From NCBI RefSeq assembly GCF_028368855.1, contig NZ_JAQNCY010000003.1, positions 1-64,000 of the forward strand: DNA of 64,000 nucleotides, given 5' to 3'. The notes beneath the pieces are model-generated. The model was given only the letters and a program-made list of their open reading frames with translations. It made no database searches and was not told where the DNA came from. Positions 52,671 to 61,440 of this stretch are shown here, piece after piece. Source of the stretch: Leisingera sp. SS27. Lineage in GTDB: Bacteria; Pseudomonadota; Alphaproteobacteria; Rhodobacterales; Rhodobacteraceae. How positions within the stretch are numbered: position 1 is the stretch's first letter; every line of letters begins with the position of its first letter. The position numbers were made by a program, and so were the translations under genes.

Positions 52671-52741
52671 GCCGGAATTATGCGATAATTCCGGCTCGGA
52701 AAACATGTGTTTTCCGGGACGTTTCCCGCGCCGGGAAACGT
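52671..52741. repeat. triple-hairpin module, copy 2 (71 bp, inverted)
   Basis: GCCGGAATTAT-GCG-ATAATTCCGGC (52671-52695), then GGAAAACATGTGTTTTCC, then ACGTTTCCCG...CGGGAAACGT (52719-52741). It is the reverse complement of copy 1 with five differences, four of which form two compensated base pairs. It lies between convergent EamA and Nudix genes; its last base is the first base of the Nudix stop codon (complement). Confidence 0.85.
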
Positions 52742-53472
52742 TACCCGTCGGCGGGCATCGGATAGCCCTTGAGGCGCAGGAACAGGCTGGCCTCGTCGTT
52801 GTTGTGGAAATAGGGCACGCTTTGCGGCGGCTCTGCGTCTCGGACGCGGGCGGTGACTTCAGCAAGCACAACTTCGGTGATGAAAGGCAGATCGAAGCTG
52901 CGCACCTGGCTGAGCGGGATCCATTGCAGATGCGACAGCTCATCCGCGGCGCGGGAGAAATCGTCCAGGTCGCCGGTGATCTGATCGGCATCGACCAGGA
53001 AAAAACGGGCGTCAAAGCGGCGCGGGCGGCCCGGCGGAGTCAGGGCGCGGAACACGAATTGCATCGCACGGGCTGAAGGAATGTGGCCGGTGGCGGCAAA
53101 GCTCTGCCAGTCTTCGGGGATGTCGCCCTGCCAGCCGCCGGGTTCGCCCAGGATCAGGCCGGTTTCCTCCCACAGCTCGCGCACCGCAGCGACGGCGAGG
53201 GCGTGGTGCGCGTCTGCGGGTGCCTTGTCTGCGAGGCGCTCCTGGCAGACCGGCGAAATCGGTGAGGCCAGCGGGACCTCTGCGTCGGCCACATCCACGG
53301 CGCCGCCGGGAAAGACGAATTTGTTCGGCATGAAGGCGGCCTTGGCGCCGCGCTGACCCATCAGCACCTGCGGATCATCGGACATCCGGCCGCGCATGGC
53401 GATCACTGTTGCCGCATTGCGGATGGCCGTCTTGTCGGTTGTGGTCTCGCCGCTGAGATATGTCTCGCTCAT
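52741..53472 (-). CDS. NUDIX hydrolase
   Basis: 243 residues. The box is split: GGAVDVADAEVP early and AVRELWEETGLIL about 40 residues later, so a long insertion separates its two halves, as in NUDT19-like proteins. ATPase-like motifs are absent. The likely substrate is a CoA or nucleotide diphosphate derivative. Confidence 0.88.
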   Translation of the reverse strand: MSETYLSGETTTDKTAIRNAATVIAMRGRMSDDPQVLMGQRGAKAAFMPNKFVFPGGAVDVADAEVPLASPISPVCQERLADKAPADAHHALAVAAVRELWEETGLILGEPGGWQGDIPEDWQSFAATGHIPSARAMQFVFRALTPPGRPRRFDARFFLVDADQITGDLDDFSRAADELSHLQWIPLSQVRSFDLPFITEVVLAEVTARVRDAEPPQSVPYFHNNDEASLFLRLKGYPMPADG

Positions 53473-53476
53473 GGTC

Positions 53477-53893
53477 TTACTGCCCTTGTCCTGCCGGGGT
53501 GTCCTTGCCGAAGCCGTGCATCCGCCGCGCCCATTGATAGGCGATGACGATCCCCTTCATCCGCGGCAGAAGATAGAGGGAAGACGCGAGGCAGCCAATC
53601 GCGAAAACCGTGAACATTACCAGGGGCTCCGGCCGGTAGGAGAAATAGACCACATGCATCAGCGGCGCCATGATGTGGCCGACGATCAGGATGGTGAGGT
53701 AGGCCGGGCCGTCATCGGCGCGGGCATGGGTCAAGTCGAGGCCGCAGGTGCTGCAGGTCTCGTTCACCTTGAGATAGGAATGCAGCAGTTTGCCCTGGCC
53801 GCAGTCCGGGCAGCGGCAGCGCCAGCCCTTGGCCAGGGCAGGCATGGTTGGGCGGTCGTCTTCCTGGGCCGGGACGGCGGGGGACTGGGTCAT
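53477..53893 (-). CDS. DUF983 protein
   Basis: 138 residues. Zinc-ribbon-like CRCPDCGQGKLLHSYLKV and CSTCGLDL, followed by two transmembrane helices and YQWARRMHGFG, the DUF983 pattern. It precedes the Nudix gene by four bases. Function unknown. Confidence 0.9.
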   Translation of the reverse strand: MTQSPAVPAQEDDRPTMPALAKGWRCRCPDCGQGKLLHSYLKVNETCSTCGLDLTHARADDGPAYLTILIVGHIMAPLMHVVYFSYRPEPLVMFTVFAIGCLASSLYLLPRMKGIVIAYQWARRMHGFGKDTPAGQGQ

Positions 53894-54093
53894 GTCTTTT
53901 TCCTGTGTGCTGCGGGTATCTTTGCGCGCCTGCGGAGCTGGTTAAAGGGGAAAGCCCGGTTTATGCGCCGGTTTGCCGCAACGGGACGGCGGCTGAAACT
54001 TTTTTCGCATTACTGCGACGGAAGCGCAGGGCTGTGGCGTTTTTTCTGTGCATCGGGCAGCAAGATGCTGCCGCAGGACAAAGGAAAGACGAC

Positions 54094-54552
54094 ATGAAAC
54101 ACGTCAAATTCATCGCCCTGATCGTGGCGGCTGCAGGCATGACCGCTGGCAGCGCGGCTTTGGCCAAGGGGTTTGGCCATTACGGGCCGAAGATGTCCTT
54201 TGAGGAGATCGACGCCGACGGCAACGGCGAGGTGACCAAGGCGGAGATCCAGGCGATGAAGGACGCGCATTTCGCCAAGGCAGACAGCAATGGCGACGGC
54301 AAGCTGTCGCTGGAGGAAATGCAGGCGCGGGCAAATGACCGCGCTGCGCATATGCTGGAACGCTTTGACAAGGACGGCGATGGCGCGTTGAGTATGGACG
54401 AGATGCCGCAGCCGCGCCGGGCGGGCAGGATGTTCGACCGGATGGATGCCGATGGCAGCGGCGGCATCTCCAAGGAAGAGTTTGAAGAGGCCCGGGCGCG
54501 CCACAGCGGCAAGCGGTGGCATGGCCATGGGGATGAAACGGAGCAGAACTGA
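54094..54552 (+). CDS. secreted EF-hand calcium-binding protein
   Basis: 152 residues. Signal peptide (VKFIALIVAAAGMTAGSAAL). Four EF-hand loops: DADGNGEVTKAE, DSNGDGKLSLEE, DKDGDGALSMDE and DADGSGGISKEE. AAGGAAAG lies before the ATG. It is 10 bases before the ECF sigma gene, so the four genes 54094-56056 form one operon. Confidence 0.9.
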   Translation: MKHVKFIALIVAAAGMTAGSAALAKGFGHYGPKMSFEEIDADGNGEVTKAEIQAMKDAHFAKADSNGDGKLSLEEMQARANDRAAHMLERFDKDGDGALSMDEMPQPRRAGRMFDRMDADGSGGISKEEFEEARARHSGKRWHGHGDETEQN

Positions 54553-54562
54553 TCGCTGAGGC

Positions 54563-55201
54563 GTGCTGCAGAACGCGGAAATATCACGGCGCCGGGCCCC
54601 TGCTGCGGGTCCGGCAGCCATGAACGCAGCGGCGGAGGAGGCCTCCGACGATGCGCTTCTGGTGCTTTATGCCAATGGCGACAGCCGGGCCGCGGCAGAG
54701 CTGACCGCGCGGCTGGGGCCGCGGGTCTATGGCGTCGCGATGCGGGTGATGGGGATCCGTGCCGAGGCCGAGGATGTGACCCAGGAGGCGATGCTGCGCC
54801 TTTGGAAGATGGCGCCGGAGTGGCGGCCGGGGGAGGCGCAGGTGTCGACTTGGCTGTACCGGGTGGCGATGAACCTGTGCATCGACCGCAAGCGGCGCGC
54901 CCGCGGTGGCCACGTGGATCTGGACGCGGTGCCGGAGCCGCCGGACCCGGGCCGCTCGGCCGTGGAGCATCTGCAGGACGGCGCGCGCCAGGATGCACTG
55001 CAGGCAGCATTGATGCAATTGCCGGAACGGCAGCGGCAGGCGGTGGTGCTGCGGCACCTGGAAGAGCTTTCGAACCCGGAGATTGCCGGGATCATGGACA
55101 TCAGCACCGAGGCGGTCGAAAGTCTGACCGCCCGGGGTAAACGGGCGCTGGCTGCGGCTCTGGCCGGGCGGCGCGAAGAATTGGGGTATAGCGATGGCTG
55201 A
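54563..55201 (+). CDS. ECF sigma factor
   Basis: 212 residues. Region 2 (VTQEAMLRLWKMAPEWRPGE, TWLYRVAMNLCIDRKRR) and region 4 (LPERQRQAVVLRHLEELSNP, TARGKRALAAAL). The start is GTG 54563 or ATG 54620; neither has a strong ribosome binding site. It overlaps the next gene by eight bases. Confidence 0.88.
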   Translation: MLQNAEISRRRAPAAGPAAMNAAAEEASDDALLVLYANGDSRAAAELTARLGPRVYGVAMRVMGIRAEAEDVTQEAMLRLWKMAPEWRPGEAQVSTWLYRVAMNLCIDRKRRARGGHVDLDAVPEPPDPGRSAVEHLQDGARQDALQAALMQLPERQRQAVVLRHLEELSNPEIAGIMDISTEAVESLTARGKRALAAALAGRREELGYSDG

Positions 55202-55568
55202 GACGGATAAATCACTGCAGGAGCTGGACGGCCTGTTTGCTGCGGCGCGCAGTGAGCCGCGCGCGCTGCCGGATCATCTGAGCGCCGCAATCCTGGCGGA
55301 TGCGGCGCATGTGCAGCCGGGCGGCCAGCCCGCGGCACCTGCCCGGGCGGCGCGGCAGCCGCTGTGGCGGCAATTGGCAGAGGCGCTTGGCGGCTGGCCG
55401 GCGCTGGGCGGGCTGGCCGCGGCCAGCGCGGCAGGTCTGTGGATCGGGCTTGCACCGCCCGCGTTTATGCCGGACCCGGCGGCGCTGGCCGGGTATGAGG
55501 ACAGCAGCACCGCCTTTGCGGACGGCAGTTATGACATGGCGCTGATGCTGAGCGAGGACCTGCAATGA
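55194..55568 (+). CDS. single-pass membrane protein, probable anti-sigma factor
   Basis: 124 residues with a cytosolic N-terminal part (LQELDGLFAAARSEPRALPD), one transmembrane segment ([17 protein letters not shown]) and a short periplasmic tail. Gene order directly after the sigma factor and its topology suggest an anti-sigma factor. No zinc-binding HxxxCxxC motif is present. Confidence 0.65.
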   Translation: MAETDKSLQELDGLFAAARSEPRALPDHLSAAILADAAHVQPGGQPAAPARAARQPLWRQLAEALGGWPALGGLAAASAAGLWIGLAPPAFMPDPAALAGYEDSSTAFADGSYDMALMLSEDLQ

Positions 55569-56056
55569 CTGCGGAGGCAAAACCCAGGATGAAGCTGTGG
55601 CTGAAACTGCTGCTGGCGGGATCGCTGGCGCTGAATCTCGCGGTGATCGGCATCGCGGCCGGAGCAGCCTGGCGGTTCAGCGGCAAGGACAGGCACTGGC
55701 AGCGGCCGCCGTCGGTGGGGGCGATGATCTTCCGCGAGCTGGACCGCGATACCCGCAAGGCGCTGCGGCAGAGGGCGGGCGGTGATCACGGCAGCTACTT
55801 CAAGCGCCGCCATGCAGAGGGCGAGGCGGTCATTGCGGCCCTGCGCCGTGAGGATTTCGATGCTGAGGCATTGCTGGCTATGCTGAAGGGGCAGGCAGAG
55901 GCGCGTCATGCCTTCCATAGCAGCGTGCAGGAGGCCTGGGTGCGCAAGCTGGAAAGGATGGCGCCGGAAGAGCGGGCGGCCTTTGCAGATCGTATGGAGG
56001 CGCGGATGCAGCAGGCGGGCAAATACTGGCACCGCAAGCGGGAAGGACGGGACTGA
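55565..56056 (+). CDS. periplasmic heavy-metal sensor family protein (CnrX/ZraP-like)
   Basis: 163 residues: N-terminal anchor (LWLKLLLAGSLALNLAVIGI) and a periplasmic helical hairpin rich in Arg, Glu and His (KRRHAEGEAVIAALRREDFD). CnrX-type proteins sense metals and release an ECF sigma factor. Overlaps the anti-sigma gene by four bases. Confidence 0.82.
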   Translation: MTAEAKPRMKLWLKLLLAGSLALNLAVIGIAAGAAWRFSGKDRHWQRPPSVGAMIFRELDRDTRKALRQRAGGDHGSYFKRRHAEGEAVIAALRREDFDAEALLAMLKGQAEARHAFHSSVQEAWVRKLERMAPEERAAFADRMEARMQQAGKYWHRKREGRD

Positions 56057-56140
56057 TCCGTCTGCAGCGGATCCTGACCCAAGCCAAGGGGCCGCTGGAA
56101 CGGTTGCTTTTTCTGCTGGAGCGCGAACGGTTGCGGCGGT

Positions 56141-57535
56141 TCAGGCGGCCTCTGTGCACTCCGGCGTCAGGGTTACCTGATTGCGGCCCGCGTTCTTGGC
56201 ATCATAAAGCGCCTGGTCGGCCTTTTCGACCAGTGCCGCAGTGCTGCCGCCGTGGCCTGCGCCGCCCATCACCGCGCCGACGCTGATCGTGACTTTGACC
56301 GGTTCGGCGGCACCCGGCACCTGAAACGGGGTGCTGTTGATCGCATTGCACAGGGCAATGGCAGCCAGGCTGGCCTCCGGCTCGGTGGCGCCGGGCAGTA
56401 CCGCCATGAATTCCTCGCCGCCGACGCGGGCCAGCAGGTCCGCCGGCCCCAGCACCGCCTGCATGCGGCGGGCGGCCTCGATCAGCACGGCATCGCCGGC
56501 CGGGTGGCCATAGACATCGTTGATCCGTTTGAAGTGATCCAGATCGGCCAGCATGACGGCAAATTTCTCGCCGGTCTCAGCAGCTGAATGCGCCACACGA
56601 TCCAGAAAAGGCTTGGCATAGCGGCGGTTGTAGAGGCCGGTCATCGGGTCCAGGTTGGCAGCGCGCAAGCCATTGCGGACGCTGTCGCGCATCAGGTCGT
56701 TGCGGGCTTTGTGCTGCAGCTGCGTGTTCAGGCGCAGGGCAAGCTCCTGGACATCGAACCCGGTTTGCAGCACGTCGTGTGCGCCGCGGTCCAGCGCCTC
56801 TGCCGCGATGTGCGGATCAGCGGGGTTGGGCACGGCAATCACCACTGATTTGCGGGTGGCAGCGCGGGCGCGCAGATCGGCCAGCAGGCGCAGCCCGGGG
56901 CCGGCTGACGCCTCGTTCAGCTCAATGATGATGGCATCCGCCACAGGCGCCTGCATCAGGCCCTGAATGTCGCTGATGGCATGGGTGCGGAGTGCATAGG
57001 GCAGGGTGCGTGAGAGACGGTCGCGCCAGGCCATGGCCGTGCGCGGGTCCTCGGCCACCACGGCCACGGTGGCATCGCGCAGGCTCTCGCTGCCGGCGCG
57101 GTCGCACAGCGGCAGGATGAAACCCTGCGAGGCGTCGCGCTGCAGGTTCAGCTCCTCGCTGGCGCTGCGTGCGCGCAGCAGGCTGCGGATGCGGGCCTGC
57201 AGGATCACGTCGTCCACCGGTTGTTGCAGCACATCGTCAATGCCTTCTGCCAGCGCCTGCAGCCGGGCCTGGTGGCCCTCCCAGTCGGACACCGCAATCA
57301 CCGGCAGGTCGGCCAGCCCCTCATCCGCTGCCAGCGTGCGTTTGACATCTGCGGCTGTGCCATCAGGCAGTGACATCGCGGTGAGCACAAGGTCAGGGCG
57401 GCAGGTGCGGGCGGCCTGGAGCACCTCTGCCATGCAGCTGGCCTGGGCGACATCGTAATAGGCAGACGCCAGCTGCACCTTCAGCATGATGCGGTTGGTG
57501 GAGACGCCATCGATGACCAGGATAGTGCCTTGCAC
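56141..57535 (-). CDS. pleD: PleD-like diguanylate cyclase with degenerate receivers
   Basis: 464 residues: two receiver-like domains (1-120 and 150-275) and a GGEEF domain. The first receiver has VIDG instead of the acidic pair, VLTAMSLPDG with Ala in place of the phosphorylatable Asp, and LQQPVDD lacking the Lys. The second is more diverged. The cyclase keeps ADLDHFKRINDVYGH and RVGGEEF, but the inhibitory RxxD reads GPAD. It is likely active but not phosphorylation-controlled. Confidence 0.88.
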   Translation of the reverse strand: MQGTILVIDGVSTNRIMLKVQLASAYYDVAQASCMAEVLQAARTCRPDLVLTAMSLPDGTAADVKRTLAADEGLADLPVIAVSDWEGHQARLQALAEGIDDVLQQPVDDVILQARIRSLLRARSASEELNLQRDASQGFILPLCDRAGSESLRDATVAVVAEDPRTAMAWRDRLSRTLPYALRTHAISDIQGLMQAPVADAIIIELNEASAGPGLRLLADLRARAATRKSVVIAVPNPADPHIAAEALDRGAHDVLQTGFDVQELALRLNTQLQHKARNDLMRDSVRNGLRAANLDPMTGLYNRRYAKPFLDRVAHSAAETGEKFAVMLADLDHFKRINDVYGHPAGDAVLIEAARRMQAVLGPADLLARVGGEEFMAVLPGATEPEASLAAIALCNAINSTPFQVPGAAEPVKVTISVGAVMGGAGHGGSTAALVEKADQALYDAKNAGRNQVTLTPECTEAA

Positions 57536-57650
57536 GCGGTATCCTTTCGCCTCTTGCTAATCCTTTGATTTCCAATTTTGCTGAGACTGGTTAAAAAAAC
57601 GTTTCAGATTTTTACTAAATTGGCCGCAATACGGCAGGAGTGTGGGGAAC

Positions 57651-57935
57651 ATGCGGATTTCCGCTGATGGAGCAGAAACGGTGGCGCTCAAGGCTTTGGC
57701 CTGGCTGGCCGGAAATGACGAGCTTTTGCCGGTTTTTCTGGGCGCCACCGGCGCCTGCGAAGCGGATCTGCGGGCGCAGGCGGCGGAACCGGCATTCCTG
57801 GGATCGGTGCTCGACTTCTTAATGATGGACGATGCCTGGGTTATGCAGTTCTGCGATTCCGAGGGATTGGCCTATGAGATACCGATGCAGGCGCGGATGT
57901 CGCTTCCGGGCGGGGAGCAGGTGAACTGGACTTGA
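57651..57935 (+). CDS. DUF3572 protein
   Basis: 94 residues beginning MRISADGAETVALKALAWLA, with VFLGATG, FLGSVLDFLMMDD and FC near the end, the DUF3572 pattern. AGGAG stands nearby. It may be co-transcribed with the HAD gene. Function unknown. Confidence 0.87.
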   Translation: MRISADGAETVALKALAWLAGNDELLPVFLGATGACEADLRAQAAEPAFLGSVLDFLMMDDAWVMQFCDSEGLAYEIPMQARMSLPGGEQVNWT

Positions 57936-57992
57936 GAATAGCGCGGAGCGGCCCTAGGGTCCGGCCCTGACCCTGAGCAAAAAGGACCTGCA

Positions 57993-58682
57993 ATGACGGT
58001 TGATGCTTTCCTGTTCGACAAGGACGGAACCCTGTTTGACTTTGCCGCCACCTGGGATGGCTGGGCGTCCAAGGTGCTGGAGATACTCTCCAAGGGCGAT
58101 CTTGCCATCAAACAGGGGATGGCAGAGGTTATCAGCTATGACCTGGAGCGCGAGGCTTTCAATCCGGACAGCCTGGTGATCGCCGGCTCCAATGACGAGG
58201 TGGCTGGCGTGCTGGCGCCTTTTGTGACGCATATGGAGGCAGGGGAGCTTGCGGCATTCCTTGCGCAAAGCGCTGCAAATGCCGATCTGGCACCGGCGGT
58301 ACCGCTGGCGGCGTTTCTCGATGGTCTACTGGCACGCGGCAAGGTGCTGGGGGTTATGACCAATGACGCCGAGGTCTCAGCCAGGAGCCAGCTGCAGCGG
58401 GCCGGGGTGCTGGACCGCTTTGCCTTTGTAGCGGGCTGCGACAGCGGTCACGGTGCCAAGCCGGACCCGGATCCGCTGCTGGCGTTCTGCAAGGCCGCGG
58501 GCGTGTCTCCGGACCGGACCGCCATGGTTGGCGACAGCCGCCATGACATGGAAGCAGGTGCGGCGGCCGGGATGCAGCGGATTGCTGTGCTGACCGGAAT
58601 GGCCCTGCGCGAGGAGCTGCTGCCGCACGCGGATATCGTGCTGCCCGACATCGGCCATATCCCCGGCTGGCTGGACCGCTGA
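57993..58682 (+). CDS. HAD-superfamily phosphatase (Gph-like)
   Basis: 229 residues. Motif I FLFDKDGTLFDF, with Lys between the first Asp and Asp+2; motif II VMTNDA; motif IV MVGDSRHDMEAG. Small-molecule phosphatase, possibly phosphoglycolate. Confidence 0.9.
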   Translation: MTVDAFLFDKDGTLFDFAATWDGWASKVLEILSKGDLAIKQGMAEVISYDLEREAFNPDSLVIAGSNDEVAGVLAPFVTHMEAGELAAFLAQSAANADLAPAVPLAAFLDGLLARGKVLGVMTNDAEVSARSQLQRAGVLDRFAFVAGCDSGHGAKPDPDPLLAFCKAAGVSPDRTAMVGDSRHDMEAGAAAGMQRIAVLTGMALREELLPHADIVLPDIGHIPGWLDR

Positions 58683-58736
58683 GCCCCTGATTTGCATCTG
58701 CTGATTCCCGCATGACCACAGGCAAAGGGGCATTCC

Positions 58737-58769
58737 GCCGGCGCGCTGCCCTTGCGTGCCGGCTTTTTT
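58737..58769 (+). terminator. intrinsic terminator after HAD gene
   Basis: GCCGGCGCGC pairs with GCGTGCCGGC (one G-T pair) around a seven-base loop, followed by six T. Confidence 0.85.
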
Positions 58770-58928
58770 GCATGTCAGACTGGGCATATGTGTACAGAAA
58801 TACTCCGGCCCGGCGCTTGATGCGGGAAAAGCGACAGGCGGGGTCGTGAACGGACAGGTTCAGGCGCGCGGGAATGGCGCAGTGTTTGCTTGTCAGCAGG
58901 TGGCAATTCAGACCCAGGGGAGGGCAGC

Positions 58929-60488
58929 ATGGCAGAAACAGGCACACGCAAACGGCGCGGCGGGGGCAGGGCGGGTGCGGCAGCCCGGCGCGGCAGTGCT
59001 GTTCTGGAGCAGATGCCCTGGAATCCGCCGCGCAACATCGACCGCCCCATAGAGCCGCTGAGCGAGGACGGGGTGCAGGCCATCCATGATGGCGCCATGC
59101 GCATCCTCGAAGAGATCGGCATCCAGTTTTTCAACGAGGAAGCGCTGGGGATCTTCAAGCAGGCGGGCGTGAAGGTTGAGGGCGACCTGGTCCGGATGGA
59201 CCGGGACTTTGTCATGGAAATGGTCGCGAAGGCGCCGCGGCAGTGGACCCTCACGCCGCGCAACCCGGAGCGCCGGATCACCGTCGGCGGCGATGTGATG
59301 CTGTTCGGAAACGTGTCCTCGCCGCCCAATTACTGGGACCTGGAGCAGAACAAGAAGACAGCGGGCACCCGCGAGCAATGCCGCAACCTGCTGAAGCTGA
59401 CACAGTACTTCAATTGCATCCACTTTGCCGGCGGCTATCCGGTGGAGCCGGTGGACATCCATGCCTCGGTGCGCCACCTGGATGTGCTCTATGACAAGCT
59501 GACGCTGACCGACAAGGCCATGCACGCCTATTCCCTGGGCAAGGAGCGTGTTGAGGATGTGATGGAAATGGTCCGCATCGCGGGCGGCCACAGCCATGAG
59601 GAATTCGACGCCAGCCCGAAGATGTACACCAACATCAACTCCACTTCACCGCTGAAGCATGATGAGCCGATGATCGACGGCTCGCTGCGGCTGTGCCGCC
59701 GCGGCCAGGGGGTGGTGGTGACGCCCTTCACGCTGGCAGGCGCTATGGCTCCGGTGACCATGGCGGGGGCGGTGGCGCAATCCATCGCGGAATCGCTCTG
59801 CGCAATCGCGCTGTTCCAGTATGTTGCGCCGGGCTGCCCGGTGGCGATCGGCACCTTCACCTCCAATGTGGACATGAAGTCCGGCGCGCCTGCCTTCGGC
59901 ACCCCGGAATATATGCGCTCAACCCAGATGACCGGCCAGATGGCGCGCTTTTACGGGCTGCCGATGCGGGCCTCCGGCGTCTGTGCAGCCAATGTTCCGG
60001 ACGGGCAGGCGATGTGGGAGACCTCCAACTCGCTGTGGTCCGCCGTCCAGTCGGGCAGCAATATGATCTATCACGCGGCTGGCTGGCTGGAGGGCGGGCT
60101 GATCGCCAGCCCTGAAAAGTTCATCATGGATTGCGAAGTGCTGCAGATGATCCAGCGCTACATGGACCCGACGGTCAACGCCACCGGCCCGGACGAAATC
60201 GCCCTGGATGCGATCCGGGAGGTTGGCAACGACGGTCATTTCTTCGGCATCCAGCACACTCAGGACCGCTATACCACGGCGTTCTACCAGCCATTCCTGA
60301 GCGATTGGAGTAACTTTGAGGCCTGGGAGGCCGCAGGGGCCACCTGGACCGCGGAGCGCGCCCACAAGATGTTCAAGGAGATCATCGGGTCCTTCGAGGA
60401 GCCGCCAATGGATGCGGCGATCCGGGATGAACTGGCGGATTTCGTGGCCCGGCGCAAGGCTGAGGGCGGGGCGCCCACTGATTTCTAA
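58929..60488 (+). CDS. MttB-family (trimethylamine methyltransferase-like) protein
   Basis: 519 residues of the corrinoid methyltransferase superfamily: LEEIGIQFFNEEALGIFKQA, VVTPFTLAGAMAPVTMAGAV, and NMIYHAAGWLEGGLIASPEK. There is no in-frame TAG, so no pyrrolysine, placing it among the non-Pyl members that act on betaines such as glycine betaine, proline betaine or carnitine. No corrinoid-protein gene is adjacent. The start at 58929 follows GGAGG. Confidence 0.87.
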   Translation: MAETGTRKRRGGGRAGAAARRGSAVLEQMPWNPPRNIDRPIEPLSEDGVQAIHDGAMRILEEIGIQFFNEEALGIFKQAGVKVEGDLVRMDRDFVMEMVAKAPRQWTLTPRNPERRITVGGDVMLFGNVSSPPNYWDLEQNKKTAGTREQCRNLLKLTQYFNCIHFAGGYPVEPVDIHASVRHLDVLYDKLTLTDKAMHAYSLGKERVEDVMEMVRIAGGHSHEEFDASPKMYTNINSTSPLKHDEPMIDGSLRLCRRGQGVVVTPFTLAGAMAPVTMAGAVAQSIAESLCAIALFQYVAPGCPVAIGTFTSNVDMKSGAPAFGTPEYMRSTQMTGQMARFYGLPMRASGVCAANVPDGQAMWETSNSLWSAVQSGSNMIYHAAGWLEGGLIASPEKFIMDCEVLQMIQRYMDPTVNATGPDEIALDAIREVGNDGHFFGIQHTQDRYTTAFYQPFLSDWSNFEAWEAAGATWTAERAHKMFKEIIGSFEEPPMDAAIRDELADFVARRKAEGGAPTDF

Positions 60489-60509
60489 GATACAATAAAG
60501 CGGTTATTG

Positions 60510-60537
60510 AAGCGGAGGCCAGTCCTCCGCTTTTTTT
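60510..60537 (+). terminator. intrinsic terminator after MttB-family gene
   Basis: AAGCGGAGG and CCTCCGCTT around CCAGT, followed by a run of T. Confidence 0.92.
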
Positions 60538-60538
60538 G

Positions 60539-60852
60539 TGCAAGCTCCGACCGGGCGGTGAATTTCCGCCGGGACAGGGTGGTGCAATGTTCCGAGGGCT
60601 TGCCACTGCGGGCGGGCGGGTACAGTAGTGCAGCTGGTTGCCAGCGCCAGAAGTGGTTGGCCGACGCTCCGGTTGGACTATAATGGCCGGGCTTTGCGCA
60701 GAATTTGTTGGTGAGATTGAGAGTGCAGGTGTGGTGCTAGGGGAAGAAAAAGCGGGATTTTTATACGCTGGACGCTTAAGTGATCTGCTTTGTTGTGCCT
60801 TTCTTAACCAGCACGCGTCAAGACTGTGGCATAGGCAAAGAGGGGCCATTGC
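60539..60852. other. 314-base gap before H-NOX gene
   Basis: No supportable gene. It should contain the promoter of the H-NOX/GGDEF pair; GAGGGG near the end is its likely ribosome binding site. No clear -35/-10 pair or operator was recognised. Confidence 0.5.
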
Positions 60853-61440
60853 ATGCACGGTCTGATCAACAGGGCGATTCAGGCTTTTGTGACGAGTACC
60901 TACGGGGCGGACCGCTGGGAAGAGGTCATGGAGCAGGCCGGACTCGGTTTTACCGAGTTCGAAGCAATGCTGTATTACACTGAGGAGCAGTCCGGCAGCA
61001 TGCTGACTGCGATGGAGACAGTGCTTGCCCGGCCCCTGCCGGAAATGCTGGAGGACATGGGCACCTTTCTGGTATCGAACCCGCAGGTGGAGGCGCTGCG
61101 GCGGTTGCTGCGCTTTGGCGGCGTGACCTATGTGGAATTCCTGCACTCTCTGGATGACCTGCCGGACCGCGCCCGGCTTGCGGTGTCCGACCTGCACCTG
61201 CCGGGTCTGGAATTACTGGAACAGGCGCCGGACCAATTCGAGTTGATCTGCCAGCCCGGACTGCCAGGATACGCGCATGTCCTGATGGGGGTTCTGCGGG
61301 CGATGGCGGATGATTATGGCGATCTGGTCTTTCTGGACCACAGCGGCACCCACGGCGGTGCAGAGGTAATCTCAATCACCCTGGTGGAAACCAAATTCGC
61401 CGCCGGGCGGGAATTTGACTTGGGGGCTCATTCATTATGA
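60853..61440 (+). CDS. H-NOX (haem NO-binding) family protein, haem histidine absent
   Basis: 195 residues. The N-terminus MHGLINRAIQAFVTSTYG matches H-NOX. At the place of the haem-ligating His (NLDALHDH in guanylate cyclase) it reads SLDDLPDR, with Pro104. The YxSxR propionate-binding motif is also not seen; the region reads ELICQPGLPG. It overlaps the GGDEF gene by four bases. NO sensing through an H-NOX/cyclase pair is known in roseobacters, but this copy may bind haem differently or not at all. Confidence 0.85.
   Translation: MHGLINRAIQAFVTSTYGADRWEEVMEQAGLGFTEFEAMLYYTEEQSGSMLTAMETVLARPLPEMLEDMGTFLVSNPQVEALRRLLRFGGVTYVEFLHSLDDLPDRARLAVSDLHLPGLELLEQAPDQFELICQPGLPGYAHVLMGVLRAMADDYGDLVFLDHSGTHGGAEVISITLVETKFAAGREFDLGAHSL

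Noticed and set aside
58929-60488. Pyrrolysine-containing methyltransferase
   Set aside because: The frame has no internal TAG, so it is a non-Pyl family member.
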